A DNA stretch of 64,000 nt from Chrysomallon squamiferum (GCA_012295275.1 CM022665.1:35035522-35099521); one strand, 5' to 3'; shown: positions 1-14,387, counted from the stretch's first letter. Translations and numbers: made by a program. Notes: generated by a model not told the origin, from the letters alone.

Positions 1-452
1 TAAAATAGTTAGATATATATGCTAGATGTTTTATTTTGTTTTTAAATATTGATAATTAGAAAATAGTTTTCACTTTATAAAGTACAAAATGTATGTAGTT
101 CACATTTTGACCAATTTTTTTTTTTTTTTTTATTGCTTGTTGTTCTTATGTACATATTTTTTATTCAACACAAATAACATGAACATTTTTACATTTTTTA
201 TTGGTTGAGAGGAAGTAAATCTTTAGCTAAGCAGGAAACATTCTTGGCACAACATAGATGGTACAAAATATTTTAGTCACAATGGTTTTCAACATTTTAT
301 TTTTAAGTTAAAATGAATTTAAACCATAGGTTTTTGTTGGTGCCAGAAAGTATTGTCAACATTAATTATCTTTTGTAATTAAGAATAGTGAATTTATTCC
401 TGATTGATAATGTGATGTATGGATTTTTATTACTATTACTGTTACTATTATT

Positions 453-483
<31 letters not shown>

Positions 484-1192
484 CCAGTTTTGGTTCTTTA
501 TATTTTATTTTACTGATTCATTTAACTTAAAATAAATGCATATTATCATGTATTCATAGCATAATGTAAACAGATTTGTCTTTTATTTGGCAAAAAAAAA
601 GGAAATGGAATGCTTGAAGTATTATTAATATATTATTATCTTTATTATTATTTATTTTTATTTTTTTCCTGGTAAATTCAGATATATATCCTGCATGATT
701 TTTCTTTCTTAGCATGTTTACTGTTAACAGAAAGAAAAAAATCTACACATATTGTGAATATTCATGATTAATAATTATAATGAATTCCATTACTTAATAC
801 AAAATTTGTAAAAGATATATATAAATAAAAATAAATAAATATTAATATACACATTAAAATAACTTTAGAATGTATTATTTTATTAATGAGTGCTTTTTTC
901 TTATGACATTTCTTCCATTTTCTTTAAAAAAATTTGAAAATAGATAATTAAATAATATAATTAATATAAATGTATTGTTTTATAATTTCTGACCAATCAG
1001 TCTAAATTATTTTCAAAAATATTCTTTTTAGTTACATTTGTTAATAATGCATTTTGATTTTGATCATTTTGGAGTATTTTTAAGCAAACATTTGAATAGT
1101 TATATATAGTTGTTTTCTAATATAATAATTCAACTAGTAATACTAATATTTTTTATAAAACACTTTTATCAAACTGAAGGGATAAAAATTAA

Positions 1193-1227
<35 letters not shown>

Positions 1228-1666
1228 AAAAAAAATTAATATAATTTTGAAATGAACTGTTTGCATTTGATGATTTTCTGTTTTAATTTGCAGTTTTATT
1301 GAAATAAAATAACGCAACAGCAAATTTAAAAAAATATTTTAATTATAATTTTAATTTGAAATTAACCCTTTTTGTGTTTGAAGAGTTTCTGTTTTAATAT
1401 GCACAGTTTTACTGAAATTAAGTCATGGACACGAGAAATGTTTTTAAAACAAATTTTTTATTTTTATTTTGAACTATTGTGTTGGTCTTTCAAGATTTAT
1501 ATGCATTTTTTCACTTGGAATGTTTAATGGGTTTTTTTTTTTTTTTTCTGATAGTTACTTATGAGTAATTTGATAGACAGTAGTTTTTCCTTTTCTCTGG
1601 CACAATTTACCTTTATAAATAAATATGATTTTGTATTTTTTTATTATATTTTTCAAAATTACTTAG
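1..1666. other. AT-rich intron or upstream part of the ARHGAP1-like gene
   Basis: No supportable exon is visible. The stretch is very AT-rich, with T homopolymers near 115-131 and 1195-1224 and a TTTA microsatellite at about 458-483. It probably belongs to the intron that precedes the first visible ARHGAP1 coding exon, because that exon opens mid-codon after a T-rich tract ending in AG at 1665-1666. Confidence 0.5.
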
Positions 1667-4600
1667 AACTTGCAAAAGATAGTTTAGAGGGAGGGGCATT
1701 TCGAAGTGGAGCTATAACACCTGATGGTTTGATAGATGAAGACTTTGAAAAGGAACTTGGGACACCTCCAGTATGATGTTTTTACACTTACAACTTTTTT
1801 AGAGCATTATTTATAATTTAAAATAATAATAATAAAATATTGATTTACAGAATAATTTTTGGTAATAAAATCTTACAAACTGCTTATTACATTGTATATT
1901 TTAATTTTTTTTTTAAATTGAATAATATAAGTTATTTAAAACATTTAATGAGGTTTTATTTTATAATTTTTTATGGAGATTTTAAATTATTTTTTTAATT
2001 AACTTTTTTTTACTGAAATATTTATTTAATCATTTTATTTAAAAAATTGTAATAATGACATGAATTTAAAATTCAGATTGCTATACTTTTGTTTAAAAGA
2101 CTTTATTTTAAGGAGACACTTTTAAATGATTTTCATTTTGCAGGAAGAAGAACCAGAAAGTGAATTCAGTGATGTTGAAAGATATGGAATTATAGAAGTA
2201 GCAGGTTAGTTCACAACATTTTTAATTTTTTTTTCTAAACTTAAATTAAATTTATCAAAAATATTTTTTCAAGAAAAAAGAAGTTAATATTTTAGCTATG
2301 AGATAAAGTATTCACAAACTATATTATCTCACTGGATTTGTATCTATAGGCACTTGTTTATATATATTTATTTGTTGTTCTAGTCATATTATTAATATTT
2401 CAAATTGGAATACAACTACAAAAATGATTGAATTCTTATAACAAAATTTATTGTTTTTTTATTTGCTATTTCATCAAGCTTTTTCCCATTCCAAACTTAC
2501 TTCTTAGAGTAATCCTAATTCTATATGGACCATATTTTGATTATTCATATAATTTTGATTGAAGTATCATTAAAAATCATTAATGTTTTGATAGGTTTTT
2601 TTTATTTTTCTTACCATTAAATATATATTCACCAAAAATGCAATTTGTTGGATAAGAAAAAACATTTTGTTTTGTCAACAGTGTATAAAATGAATTAAAA
2701 AAAAAACACCAGATTTTTAAGATCATGAAAAAATCTGCCTGTATTATGATGACTTTTATACAGAAGGTTCTGAAGAATATATTTGAATATTTCTTAATCT
2801 GACTTATTAGCAAAAGTCATTTTTAACTGCTTTTGTTATTAAAGACAAAATATTTTGCATTTACTATTGTTGAAATAAAGTATTATTTCTGTGTTCTTGT
2901 TTATAATAATAATATAATTATCATTTTGGTGTATTTTGTTATTTCAGGAGATGATCTGTATGGTAGAAAGGTTATTGTACTTTCCAGCTGCAAACTACCA
3001 TCCAATAAAACACTGGATCATCAGCATTTGCTGAAGTAAGTTCAGCTTTATAAATAAAATATTTTCATCATGTTTTTCATTTTTGCAGTTAAATTTATAT
3101 AATTATTTTTAAGGTAAAAATTTAAAATTTCTAAAAAAAAAAAAACCCAAAACGTCAGCATTTGTAATTTCAATAATCCTTTATTTTTTTTTATTTTTTT
3201 TGGAAATAAATTTTATGTGAATTAAATTTACTATCATTTATTTATTTTACTTATTTTTTAAAAATTTTCCTGGTGATAAATTTTATACTGCTGTTGTTAA
3301 ATGTTTATTATTATTGTAGATATATTAAACACACTCTAGACCAGTATGTGGAAGAAGATTATGTTTTGGTATATTTCCATTATGGTTTGACCAGTCGGAA
3401 CAAGCCAAAATTGTCATGGCTACTTCAGGCCTACAGGGAATTTGACAGAAAGCAAGTTTCAAAAAATATATACATAAATGTATTTATTTATTTATCCAGT
3501 TATAATTTGTAACAAACTATGAATTTATACTGATAAATCTGAATTGATGAAAATGAAAATGAAACAAAATTATAAATAAAAATTATAAATATCTTTTTTT
3601 TTAAATAATTAACAAATGAATATCAGATTAACATTCCTGATATTCATTTCCAGTTGGACATTACATTAAGAATTTTTCATTTAAAAATTTAAAACTTATT
3701 TTATTTTTCAGTAATCTTTTTTTCAGAAATCTTGATTACATAATTTTGCATAAATTTATGATTATTTTTTTAAAATTCTTATTTACAGATACAAAAAGAA
3801 TCTCAAAGCCTTGTACTTAGTACACCCAACAAATTTCCTCAAGATTTTATGGGGCATCTTTAGGCCTGTACTCAGGTATTAGGAATATTTTAATTGTAAT
3901 TTCACACACATTCTTGTTTCTGTCATTGAGTTTATTTCTTATTTGTTTTAAAATTGACTTAATTGCTTATTTGTTACACAACTTCAGTTTTATTTAGACA
4001 AGTTTATAACAAAGTTCCATGCTAAGCCTTGTATAACAAAAAGCTTAACCTTGCTTGAATTGTTCCTCAGGTGAAGGGAACAAATGACAAAGGAAATAAA
4101 AATAAACTCTTGGAAATGTATCAAATATATTTAAGTTATTTGTGTCATCTCAGATTTACTTTAATATCTGATATATTAATGTGCAGTAGAGTTGTAAATC
4201 TTTATTTTTCAGTATATTTTATACATTACTGGTTATAAGAAACAATTTATTATTTTATTTATTTTTTTTTTTTTGCTGCAGTAGTATATAGAAATACATA
4301 TTTAGAAAGACATTGTTTCAGTCAATTACATGTTGTGGAAGACAAATTATTAAAATCAGTTGTCTAATGAAAAAAGAAACATTACAATAAATTTGACTTT
4401 ATTAAAGACATTTATAAATGGAATATGATTATTGATGTTAAATATTAAAATTCCATGATAAATTTTACCTAGTACAGTTTTTATATTGTGTTGCTGTGTC
4501 TTTGATTTGCATTGAAGACACAATGTATTGGATGGATCTCTGTATTTGCAGCTGGTACATTGTGGATAGTTTTTCAGAGAGGTAGTTAGAATATTTTAGG

Positions 4601-7600
4601 TGCTCTGGGCTTTTGCATGATGTTTTTAGATTTCTTAGGTTTTATTTCTGTTTTTTGTGCTGTGGTATTATAGAGTGTTTTTGTTTTTTTAAATGTGTGC
4701 TTTTGGGCAGAGTTACTGTATTGTTAAAACAAGTCTAAGTAATTTACTTACCACTGAAACCATTCTGTACTTATTAAAGTTATTCTGTAAAGAAAAAAAA
4801 TTATGGGTGTAAAATAATGATGCTAAATAGAAGTCAGGTCTTGAAGCTTTTATCAGATTCCAGTGAAGTATTAGCAACCATATTCTGTTTTAATCCAGGT
4901 TGTTAATCACAGAATTCATACTAATCATTTTTTGTCTTACTTGATGTCTGAAACATCATCTAATATCACAGTAAAATTTATCAATTCATTGCACATAACA
5001 TGAAATTGTTGTTTTTCACAAATTATTTACTTCTTTTTCCTCCAAGAATTAAATATTTTTAAAAAGACTTAGAAGTTATTTTCTAACTGTTCTTTGTTGA
5101 TGAATGTGTGTGTTTCTAGTGTAAGTATGTATGTGTGGGTGTGTGTGTGTTTCTGTGTAAATATACCTTCATAATCAGTCAGTTAATTCTTACTTTATTT
5201 ATGCATATCAACCAGAATTACAACTTGTTGCCTTGTATACAATGTATACTTCATTCCCACTTCACAAGTCTAACAGGGTGCTGTAAAAGAAAATAAACAC
5301 AGTTTATGTAACAATCAGGTTTCTTTGTTAACTAAAGGTTCTCTAACTTACTGTTAGGAGCTTACATTTCAGTTTTGAACAGCTTTTTTCTGAATATACA
5401 AATATTTGTGAGCACAAAATAATAGTGAATTTAGAGAGGCTGTTTGAAATATTAAAGTTTCATAATACATAAGCAGTTAAACTACAACATTACTTTAAAT
5501 GTATAACAGACTTAGTATGATGAATGAAGTGATATATTTCATGGCCACATTTTTGACCACTTGAACATTTAGGCACAGAAAAATGTTTCTTAGTTTAATG
5601 TCAACTTTGTTTAATATTTGTTACAAATTGTCACTTGCAATAAGTTGTGACTGATTATTTTCCAGTTTATATTTTACCTTTTTGATATAGATACTTTTAG
5701 AAAACAACTTTACCAATTTCAGCCAGGTATTCAGTCTTTAATTATAATTCTGAGCTCTGTTTATTTTATTATTTTCAGTGCCAAGTTTGGTCGCAAGATG
5801 ATGCACATTGATTATTTGATGGAACTGAAGCAACACTTACATTTTGATCAACTTTCCATCCCCCAACCTGTACTTGAGTAAGTCATTCTAATTTTAGATA
5901 TACAACGTATACTTTTAGAGGAATAAAAATAACAATTTTAATGGTTCTGTGATATTAAATAAATAAATATGGTTATGCTCTTGTAAAGTAGATAATCAAT
6001 TCACTTAATGGTGTATGTTGAGAAGAAAAGAAGATGGTCTTGATGATATCTTGTTTTCAAACTATGACAACTGTATATATTGAATGAATCATCTCAATAA
6101 ATTAGTTTAAAAAAGTGGCTTTTACATATTAGACAACAATAAATATATGAATCTTTTCTTGATACATGTACTTTAAATATGTATAAACGTATATGTCATG
6201 TAATAATGAATTAGATTTCTCTAATTTTGTGATAGAAATTTTTGAGATATTTTTCAGATATGATGCACAGAAAGTGGCAGCAAGAAAACCTGCATATCCA
6301 TATAATTCTGCTTCTATGCAGTCAGAAGGACCTCTGGAGACACAGCAGTTTGGTGTAACTCTGCAATAGTTAGTATAGTTTTGTTTTTATTATCACTTCC
6401 CCTTAAAGCAGTGATTCTCAACCGCTGTGTCGCGACACACATAAATCTTGGTTTCATGTTCTACTAATATGCCTTGGAAGAAGGAACTTCCTTTCTCCAA
6501 TGAATATGCACACATTCAAAGTCCACCGATCAGTGGTGGCCTCCAACCTTTGCACCTTTCGCTCACGGTCAATCAGTTGCCCATGAGACGTCAGTGTGAT
6601 AGGTTGTGTGTGTGGTGTTGTTCCACACTGGTCATCTGTGCGCATGCGTAATGCCGATTGCCGAATTAACTTCGCTGTGTTTTAAATTATTGTCATTCTT
6701 AAACACTTATTAGTAAAGAGATGTAGCTAACTAGGTGTATTTAGTTAAGAAATTATGCTATTTAGAACAGACTTTGCAAATATTTAACGGAAATATTTGG
6801 TCAACTTAATATTGTGAACAGTAGTATGCAAGGTCGAAACGAAAATATTCTAACTTCGACAGATAAGTTGGTTGCCCTTGAAAAGAAAATTGTTATTTGG
6901 AAAAACAGAGCAAAGTTGGGTGAGTTTGATATGTTTCCTACAATGTGTACTAACTGCACTAAAGAAATGATCCCTATCGTGGTTGAGCATCTGACAGCGC
7001 TCGAAGAAAACATCGACCACTATTTTCCGTCGCTGAACACTGAAAAGTACGACTGGGTTCGTAATCCTTTTGTAGATGTTCCTTCTAATATTGGGTTTAA
7101 ATTATGCGAAGAAGAAGAACTGGCTACCATTTCAAGTGCCGCAGTCTTAAAATGAAGCATTCTGAGGTAGATATCGACACATTTTGGATTTCAGTACAAA
7201 AGGAATTTCCCGCATTAGCTGAAAAAGCCCTATTAGTTCTTTTACAATTCTCTACTTCTTATTTGTGTGAATTGGGCTTTTCAACCTTAAATAATATAAA
7301 AATAAGAAGAGAGAAAGACTACGTTCCACTGAAGAAGAAATGAGAGTTTGCTTATCGCACATACGACCAAATATTCAAGAAGTCATAAGACAACACCAGG
7401 CACAAGTTTCACACTAGGTAAGTGGCAATTCTGGGATACTAACATAATAAACTGTATCAGACAAGTTCATATATGTATTTTTTAATTTATTTTACGATTT
7501 CATCATATAATATTTAAAATTATTACTGTGTCGCGACAGTTTCATGCGCTCGTAGGTATGTCGAGAGTAAAAAAAAGGTTGAGAAACACTGCCTTAAAGA

Positions 7601-10600
7601 AAGATAGAAATTATTATAAGCAGATTGAATATAGTTTGATAGAAATCAAGAATACAGGAATGTGAAAATATATCCTACATGTTTACAGTGACTGAATTGA
7701 ATAAAAATTCTGATAACTTGAATATACAGTAAGAAAAATTAAGAATTTAATAAACTGTTTTTGTTTACTGATTATATTATTTTATTTTATTATTATTTTT
7801 TATTATTATTTTAATGCTATTAAATTAATTTAAAGGGAGTAAGAATGTTTCCTTTTTAATTAATTACAATAATGGAAATAAATGTTAAAAAAATGTTGTT
7901 AAATATTATACATGAAAATAAATTATCAAATGCCTTTTCTAGTACATTTTTCCAGAGACTGTTAAAAACATAAAAAATGTTCATTATTTCAAAATATATT
8001 TTGCTCCTTAATGACCCAGTTTGACTTCAGTTTATACAAATTTTAGTTTTTAATTTTCTTAAATGAAAAAAAATCGTGAACTTTGAAGATAATTAGAAAT
8101 TGGAGATTTAAAAAAAAACAAATTGTCCCTCATTGCAGCATCAAGGAACATTCCGGCAAGGTTATGCCAATTGTTGTAGAACAAAGCATAGAATATCTTA
8201 AAGAAAATGGTAAGTTTGAACTATATAACAGTTTATTCTTCTAAATGTAATTAAATTAATAGATTAATTTAAAAGAATATATTAAATTCTAAAATTTTAA
8301 ATTCATCTTGTGATGTACTTGTTGCTGTTATCCATTATGAAAGTCCTGGTTTAAAAAAAAAATCAAATCAAAAGGCTGAAAATGTTTTAATGAAAATTTT
8401 GAATAATATTTAAGTGTTTACTTTTTTTAATGTACTTTAAAATGATGTTGGTGGGGATAAATGACTAATACAGGACCAGTTTTATTGGCTGATTTTATTT
8501 ATTATTATTTTTTAATATTTTTTTATTTAGCTTTGGAGGTTGAAGGAATATTCAGACGATCACCAAACCAAGTGGTGCTAAAAGAAACACAGCAAAAATA
8601 TAACAAAGGTTAGATTTAATATTGCAATATGTTTATCATTTGATAATTACAGTCAGTTTTTTACAATTTTTAATTTAAAATGTAATGTTGCTGGTGAAAC
8701 AGAACTCATTCTTAAACATAATGAATTTAAAAATTTGGTTTTGGACTTTCCTCTGAGTTTATTTAGTGTCAAACTAGATATATTTACTATATTTTACAAT
8801 CTTAAGAAACAACTTTAATATAAAACTTTAGGTCTTTTTTTTTCTTTTGGTTTTTTTAATTTAATTTGTTCACTGTCAACAAATCTGATTACATATCAGT
8901 GAAATATTCTATTTTTTAAATGTGTTTATTTGTAATGTTACAGATAACTGAAATATAATTATTTTGATTATTATAAATACAATATATTGTTTGTTTTAGG
9001 AGAGGAGGTAATTTTTAATGATGTACATACTGCTGCTGTGATACTGAAAACATTCTTACGAGAACTGCAAGAGCCAATCCTTACATATGAACTGAATGAA
9101 CCTCTCATGCGATTGCAGGAACGGAAACAAGGTGAGTTACAAGCTTTTGCTAATCCTAATTTTGTTATTTTATTTCCGAACATTGTTGGAAGCCATTTTG
9201 TTTTTGTCAGTTCAGTTTGTTTTAGTTTGTTTGGCTAATTCCTAGGATATGTTTGATTATAAAGATGCAAATAACATGCACTCACTTTATATAAATTAAC
9301 TAACTATCACCTCTTCGTGTTTTCATCAAGTAAAAAAAAGATAGGAGCACTGAACTGAGAAAAGACTCCCTGGTTTCTAAATTTATAATGACAGAAATTA
9401 AAAGCTTTTATATTACAAAATGTCATACCAGTTATTAAAATAATTAGGCTTATTGAAACAGAATAAAAGGCATAATGGTATGACCTGCAGTAATATCTTC
9501 TGTTTTTTAAATTAATAATTTAAAAAAACAAAAAATTACAGTATGGCTACACTCATATATAAAAGATGTTGTGTCATTATATGATTATCAAGGAAGAATA
9601 TTTGCTTATTAAATCCACCAAAGATCCATATTAATTCAGAAGCTTTATCTGACTATTAGTTCAGTTAATAGAAACATATTTTATAAGCAGATTTGGCAGT
9701 TTTCATCAGTGGAACGTCTGTTAACATAATCCATATGTTCAAATTCATTTTATAGACTGATAAACATTGTTAATTTTGTTGTAAAATTAATGAGTTTGCA
9801 TTTGTAATTTGGTTTGCTAATTACAGTTGGTTAGTTAAGCATATTTTATGACTAGTGAATTTTAAAGAAATTAGTTAAATATGGTATGAAATTGTATTCT
9901 GGTTTTTTTTAGTGTTTGATATTAATCAGCAAGTATCAGAAGTTGAGAGGATGTTAAGAGAAGAGCTTCCAGAAGACAACTATATTGTGTTGAAATATAT
10001 CATGCAGTTCCTTTCAGAGGTGATATATATATTTTATTTATTTTTTATTTATTATACAGACTATAAATGATCATATTTTTATTTATCATTAGGCTTTCAT
10101 TTGTTTATGTGTTGGTGTGAATGACAATCCAAATCAGTTATGTCATGAGAATGTATATATATTTAAATACATTAAAGTGCATAAATACTTTAACTTCATC
10201 AAACTTCAAAATTATGGGAATTGTTGTTGCTGTCTGGATGACTTTATTATTATTATTGTTATTATTTTATTGTTTTATTACAACTGCTACTACTGCTACT
10301 ACTGCTCCTCTACTACTATTTAACAGTTAATATTACAAGGATATAATTATATAATTTATTTATTTGGATTTATAGATCAAAGTATAAATCATGGCCATGA
10401 AACTTGACATCATGGTTAGTTTCTTATAGCTTTTTGTTTTATTATTATTTTTTTTTAAATTTTCTCAGGTTGCTGCCAAGTCTGATGTGAACAAAATGAC
10501 TGCAATGAATCTAGCCATTGTCTTTGGACCAAACCTCTTCTGGCCAAAAGGACAGGCCACTCTGTCAACAGTGAGTATCACAAACAGCCTGGCCAAGTTA

Positions 10601-10636
10601 CTCATTGAACATTTCTCAGAGGTCTTCGTCAGATGA
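1667..10636 (+). CDS. ARHGAP1: ARHGAP1-like Rho GTPase-activating protein (CRAL-TRIO + RhoGAP), 5' end missing
   Basis: Twelve phase-compatible exons: 1667-1770, 2144-2204, 2948-3035, 3320-3451, 3789-3875, 5779-5877, 6258-6368, 8139-8209, 8531-8608, 9000-9131, 9913-10019 and 10469-10636 (stop TGA at 10634-10636). They encode about 412 residues; human ARHGAP1 has 439, so only a short N-terminus lies outside the window. The first half is a Sec14/CRAL-TRIO-like (BCH) domain, with blocks such as [25 protein letters not shown] and [13 protein letters not shown] short linker with scattered prolines follows. The second half is a RhoGAP domain: EGIFRRS carries the presumed arginine finger (first Arg, near visible residue 259), [11 protein letters not shown] the conserved Lys/Arg, and [13 protein letters not shown] the Asn-containing motif. 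By family knowledge it stimulates GTP hydrolysis on Rho, mainly Cdc42 and Rac-type, at membranes. The key catalytic residues are present. ARHGAP8 or fly RhoGAP68F-type naming is the alternative; the family is certain. Confidence 0.95.
3452..3788 (+). other. GC-AG intron in the ARHGAP1-like gene
   Basis: The exon reads through Arg-Lys codons and must end after 3451 to keep phase 2 with the next exon at 3789 (Tyr-Lys-Lys-Asn). The bases after the exon are GCAAGT, a good match to the GC-donor consensus; the acceptor is TTTACAG. Reading on without splicing gives a short tail that does not fit the family. Confidence 0.85.
6409..7591 (+). mobile_element. hAT-superfamily DNA transposon, internally deleted, complete ends
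   Basis: The left end reads CAGTGATTCTCAACC and the right end, reverse-complemented, reads CAGTGTTTCTCAACC. Both subterminal regions contain TGTCGCGACA. The element is flanked by a perfect 8-bp duplication CCTTAAAG at 6401-6408 and 7592-7599, the hallmark of hAT insertion. It carries the 3' part of a transposase gene. It sits in an intron of the ARHGAP1-like gene, same strand, between the exons ending at 6368 and starting at 8139. Its G+C is higher than the surrounding intron. Confidence 0.95.
6790..7417 (+). pseudogene. hAT transposase C-terminal remnant (ZBED-like), frameshifted
   Basis: One frame (to 7155) encodes [17 protein letters not shown] and a following [14 protein letters not shown] block, typical of the middle of hAT/ZBED-type transposases. 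A second frame (about 7150-7315) encodes [18 protein letters not shown], the start of the hAT dimerisation region. A third frame completes it with [15 protein letters not shown] and a C-terminal QAQVSH ending at the TAG at 7415-7417. At least two frame changes and loss of the BED finger and most of the catalytic core show it is dead. The family is recognised from these motifs; the exact subfamily is not determined. Confidence 0.88.
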
Positions 10637-10942
10637 TGATTCACACAGCAGTCACATTCAGCAGGCAGACAGATCCATTTCTTTTTACCTGTTCTGTAAT
10701 GAACTGCATGTATTTTTATTATATTATCTTGTACTTTGTTACTAGATAATAATTCAATTTTTAACTCAGGCTCTGTTCATAAGAGCGAATGTTTTAAAGG
10801 GTTTAATTAAACACATGTAAATGAAATAATCTGAAAATAGTGGGGATTTTTTTATTTGCTGTTTCTTTTCTTTGTTCTTCTTCTTACTGTTGTTGTCGTT
10901 ATTGTTATTATTATATTTTTATTATTATTATTTTTATTATTA

Positions 10943-10976
<34 letters not shown>

Positions 10977-13900
10977 TTTGTTGTTGTTGTTGTTGATGTT
11001 ATCTTTTGGTGATTTGCTTTCTTTGATGCTGATTAAGACATAATTCTATTGATTTGCTGTAAATGTTTTTCAGATAAGTATTCAATACAAAGAAGAATTT
11101 ATTATTTAAAACAATAAAATAAAATGAACCACATACCTTAGCTGTTTAGTGTCAGCTAAAGAAAATTAATGTGAAGTCAAATTAAAACAGTGAAAACATA
11201 GAGATTACAGAATAATTTGATTCATCCTTCTGTGTAATATAATTAAAACAGAAACCAGAAAATCTTAAATAACCACTTTAAACATTAAAATTTCTTATTT
11301 TATTTTCAGTTATTATTAAGATTGTTTTCCTGTTTTTGTCAAGTTTGACTGTTAATTAATTATACTTTGTTTTTATTTTTCAAGTGGCTTATTTAGAAAT
11401 TGTTCAGATTTGTTTTATCTGCAAATACTTCAAAAATTGTTTTTTTGTTTTTTTAAACAAAGTTAAAACCACAGTACAGAAAATCAGTCTTCCATTACTG
11501 ATTGTGTTCATGTATGAAACAGCCAAAGTAGACAAAAATTATTTTTATTAAAAAGAAATTAATAATTCGAAAGAAAGAAAGAAACCTTAATGATAATATT
11601 GCTTAAGAATGTCAGACAATTTCACTACAACAATTTTATTTGAAAATATTATACTTAAGCATTTAAAAATACTAAGTTGGTTTTTAAATTATTGAAATGT
11701 GTAAAAAAATAAATATGAAAAAACAAAACAAAATAAATTATAAAAGAACAGGAAAAAAAAAAATTAAAGAAAACAATAAAATTTTAATTTTATTTGTTTT
11801 AATTTTAATTTTTAAATTTAATATGTATTTATTTTTTTGAAAATGAAGAAAAGCTAAAATTAAATGGTATCATTTCATAATCCAACCAGTCAAAACGTTG
11901 TTTTCAGCTAGTCACAGATTAATGATAGTAAAATATTTTAAATAGTTCCAATACAGTGTTGTTATCATTGTTTGGAACACAAAATTTCAATGGTTGTTTA
12001 ATGTTATTTTAATTTTGATTGTGTTTCCATTTTCATCTTTTAATTTAATTACTTTGTTTCTTTTATAAAAAAATGAAGGAAATATTAGATAGTACACAAA
12101 TTTATTTACTTTTTGTTTTTTGTTTTTTTTCTTTTTTTAGTACTCCATTGTTTTAAAAATAGTTATCCAAAACAAAATATTCAGATTGTAATTAAATAAA
12201 TTTGTTGTAAAAAAATATTTTATCTTCTGTATTCTTTCCATGATATTAATTTTAATTGTTTATTTAGAAAAATATAATATTCACATGTACAATAACTTAT
12301 CTGTAAGGAATTCATTATTATTTTCTTATTCAGTGTCATAAAAGAAAACATAGGCTTTTGTTTATTTATATTAACATTGTATATTTACTATTAGTTTTAA
12401 TTACTATTGTTGTAATAGACAAATTTAACTTTGTGCATATAATCCATTTTATGTAAAAAGCATTCCAGACTGAAAAATGATTTTAAAAATTCTTTAGAAT
12501 ATAGAATTTTCTGTGCACATGATGAAAGCCATTTTAGTTATTTGTCAGCTTTATTGTTAGAAAAAGATGTATTCAAAAACAGCAAATATTTGAATAAACA
12601 TAAAGATGGGAAACATAATAAATTCATTATTACTGTGTATGTATGTATTTATATATATGTAAAACAAAATAAAGTTATCTGATCAGTTCTAAAATTTATT
12701 GTTTTTAAATCTATTTATTTTTTAAAGTTTTGTTTTCAGGGTAAAACTAAAAAAACAAAAACAAATAATATTAAAAATGTTTTTTTTTTTATTCATCTTG
12801 ACACACTTTTTCAAAAAAAAAATTTCAAGTGATTAAGTAAATTAAAAATACAATAATATTTCGCAAATGTCTGTAATGATTTATTATTATTATTATAATT
12901 TTTTTTTTTTTTAAATTAAATTTTCCTTAATTACAGGCCACACTGATATATTTTGTATGTTCTCTTGAAAAATTTGATCTATTCCACAACTGTTTTGTTA
13001 AATTTGTATTCTTACCTATATTTGTTTCTTTTATATGTATTTGTTGTAAATTGTTAAAAAAAAAAAAAATAATAATAATAAAAAAATAATAATAATAATA
13101 TTTCCACTAACATTAATAAACAAACTGAAGAAAGTTGATTATAAAATCTACCACACTGCTTGCATTGGTCTTTTATTTTGGTTACATTAAATGATGAATG
13201 TATCATTCAGTATAAAGGATGCATAAACATGTTATAGGTATTTGTAGCAGTTTCTATATGAAATTGTTTTTTCTGTGTTGATGGGATTTTTTTTTTTTTT
13301 TTAATTTCTAAAAGGGTTTTTGTATAGTTGTTTTTGTTTTTTGGTTTTGTTGATGTAAATTATCAACTAGTTTGTTATAAATTCACAACAACTGTTTCAG
13401 TGCCTGTATGTACCAATATTCTTGTATGGTTTTGGGATAAATATAGGCTATTAGAGTAAATATTTAAAAACAATCAGTTTTGAATATCTGAAATTTCAAT
13501 TTGTTTTAACAATCACTTTTTTATTTTTTATTTTTTGTTTTTTTATATATATATATATATATATATGTGCATAAACAAGCTGGACAAAAAAAATTACTGA
13601 TAATATAACAGACTTCATTAAGTGATAAATGTTATTTAACTTCACAAAAATGTTAAAAGAAAACTTAGTTTAATCAGTAAATTATGGAATACCAGTATGT
13701 TGGATATTCCTAATTAAAATAATGTTGTGCCTTCCTTTTCTGAATATGCATTATAAAATTTATATATATGATGTCTGAAATTTTGTATCGCTGATCGTGT
13801 ACTGAAACTAGAGTTAACTATATCTTACTTTTGGGTTGTGTTTATTGGGAATAATTAAATATTTTTATCATATCTTTTTATTTTTCCTTTTTTTTTTTTT

Positions 13901-14387
13901 TTTTTTTTTTTTGTCAGTGTGAATTACAACTTCACATTTGTCTTTTTAGAAAGTAAGTGAGTCTAATTGTTTCAAGAGTTTCTACTTAATACTTGAAGCA
14001 GCCGTCCATTGGTTAAATAAATGTTATAATACCTTTTTTTCAAGAAAACCCAAAACAAACAACAACAAAACAAACTGATATTTGTATCAGATCCATAATT
14101 GAGAATTTTTCATAGTCTGTTATTTTCATAATATATTTTGTAAAACTAAACTTAATGTATTATAATTGTTGTGAAATTTCTGAACATTATTTACCTTTAT
14201 TTGTTAATAGTAAAATGTTATCTGTCCATTGTTTTAAAAGATTTACTGAGAATGTACAAAGACTTTAGTCTGTAATTGAATTTATTTTTCTTTCTGTTGT
14301 TTAGTTAGTGCAGTTAATGTTTTATCTGTATATTATTGTCATCTCAGATGATGTAGTTTTAAATTTGATTATATTGTAAACTTAAAG
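10637..14387 (+). other. 3' UTR of the ARHGAP1-like gene and downstream AT-rich DNA
   Basis: No coding exon is visible. The 3' UTR starts at 10637; its end is not determined because AATAAA-type hexamers occur often (for example near 11113, 12665 and 13113). Notable simple sequence: a (ATT)n tract at about 10899-10978, T or A runs, a mixed (AAT)n patch near 13066-13100, a (TA)n tract near 13542-13566 and a long T run at 13883-13911. Confidence 0.5.
10899..10978. repeat. (ATT)n microsatellite
   Basis: Interrupted ATT trinucleotide repeat downstream of the ARHGAP1-like stop codon, followed by a short (GTT)n tract. It makes a spurious poly-leucine/isoleucine reading frame. Confidence 0.95.

Noticed and set aside
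10840-11043. Leucine/isoleucine-rich + strand frame after ARHGAP1
   Set aside because: Made by the (ATT)n and (GTT)n repeats; no splice or family support.
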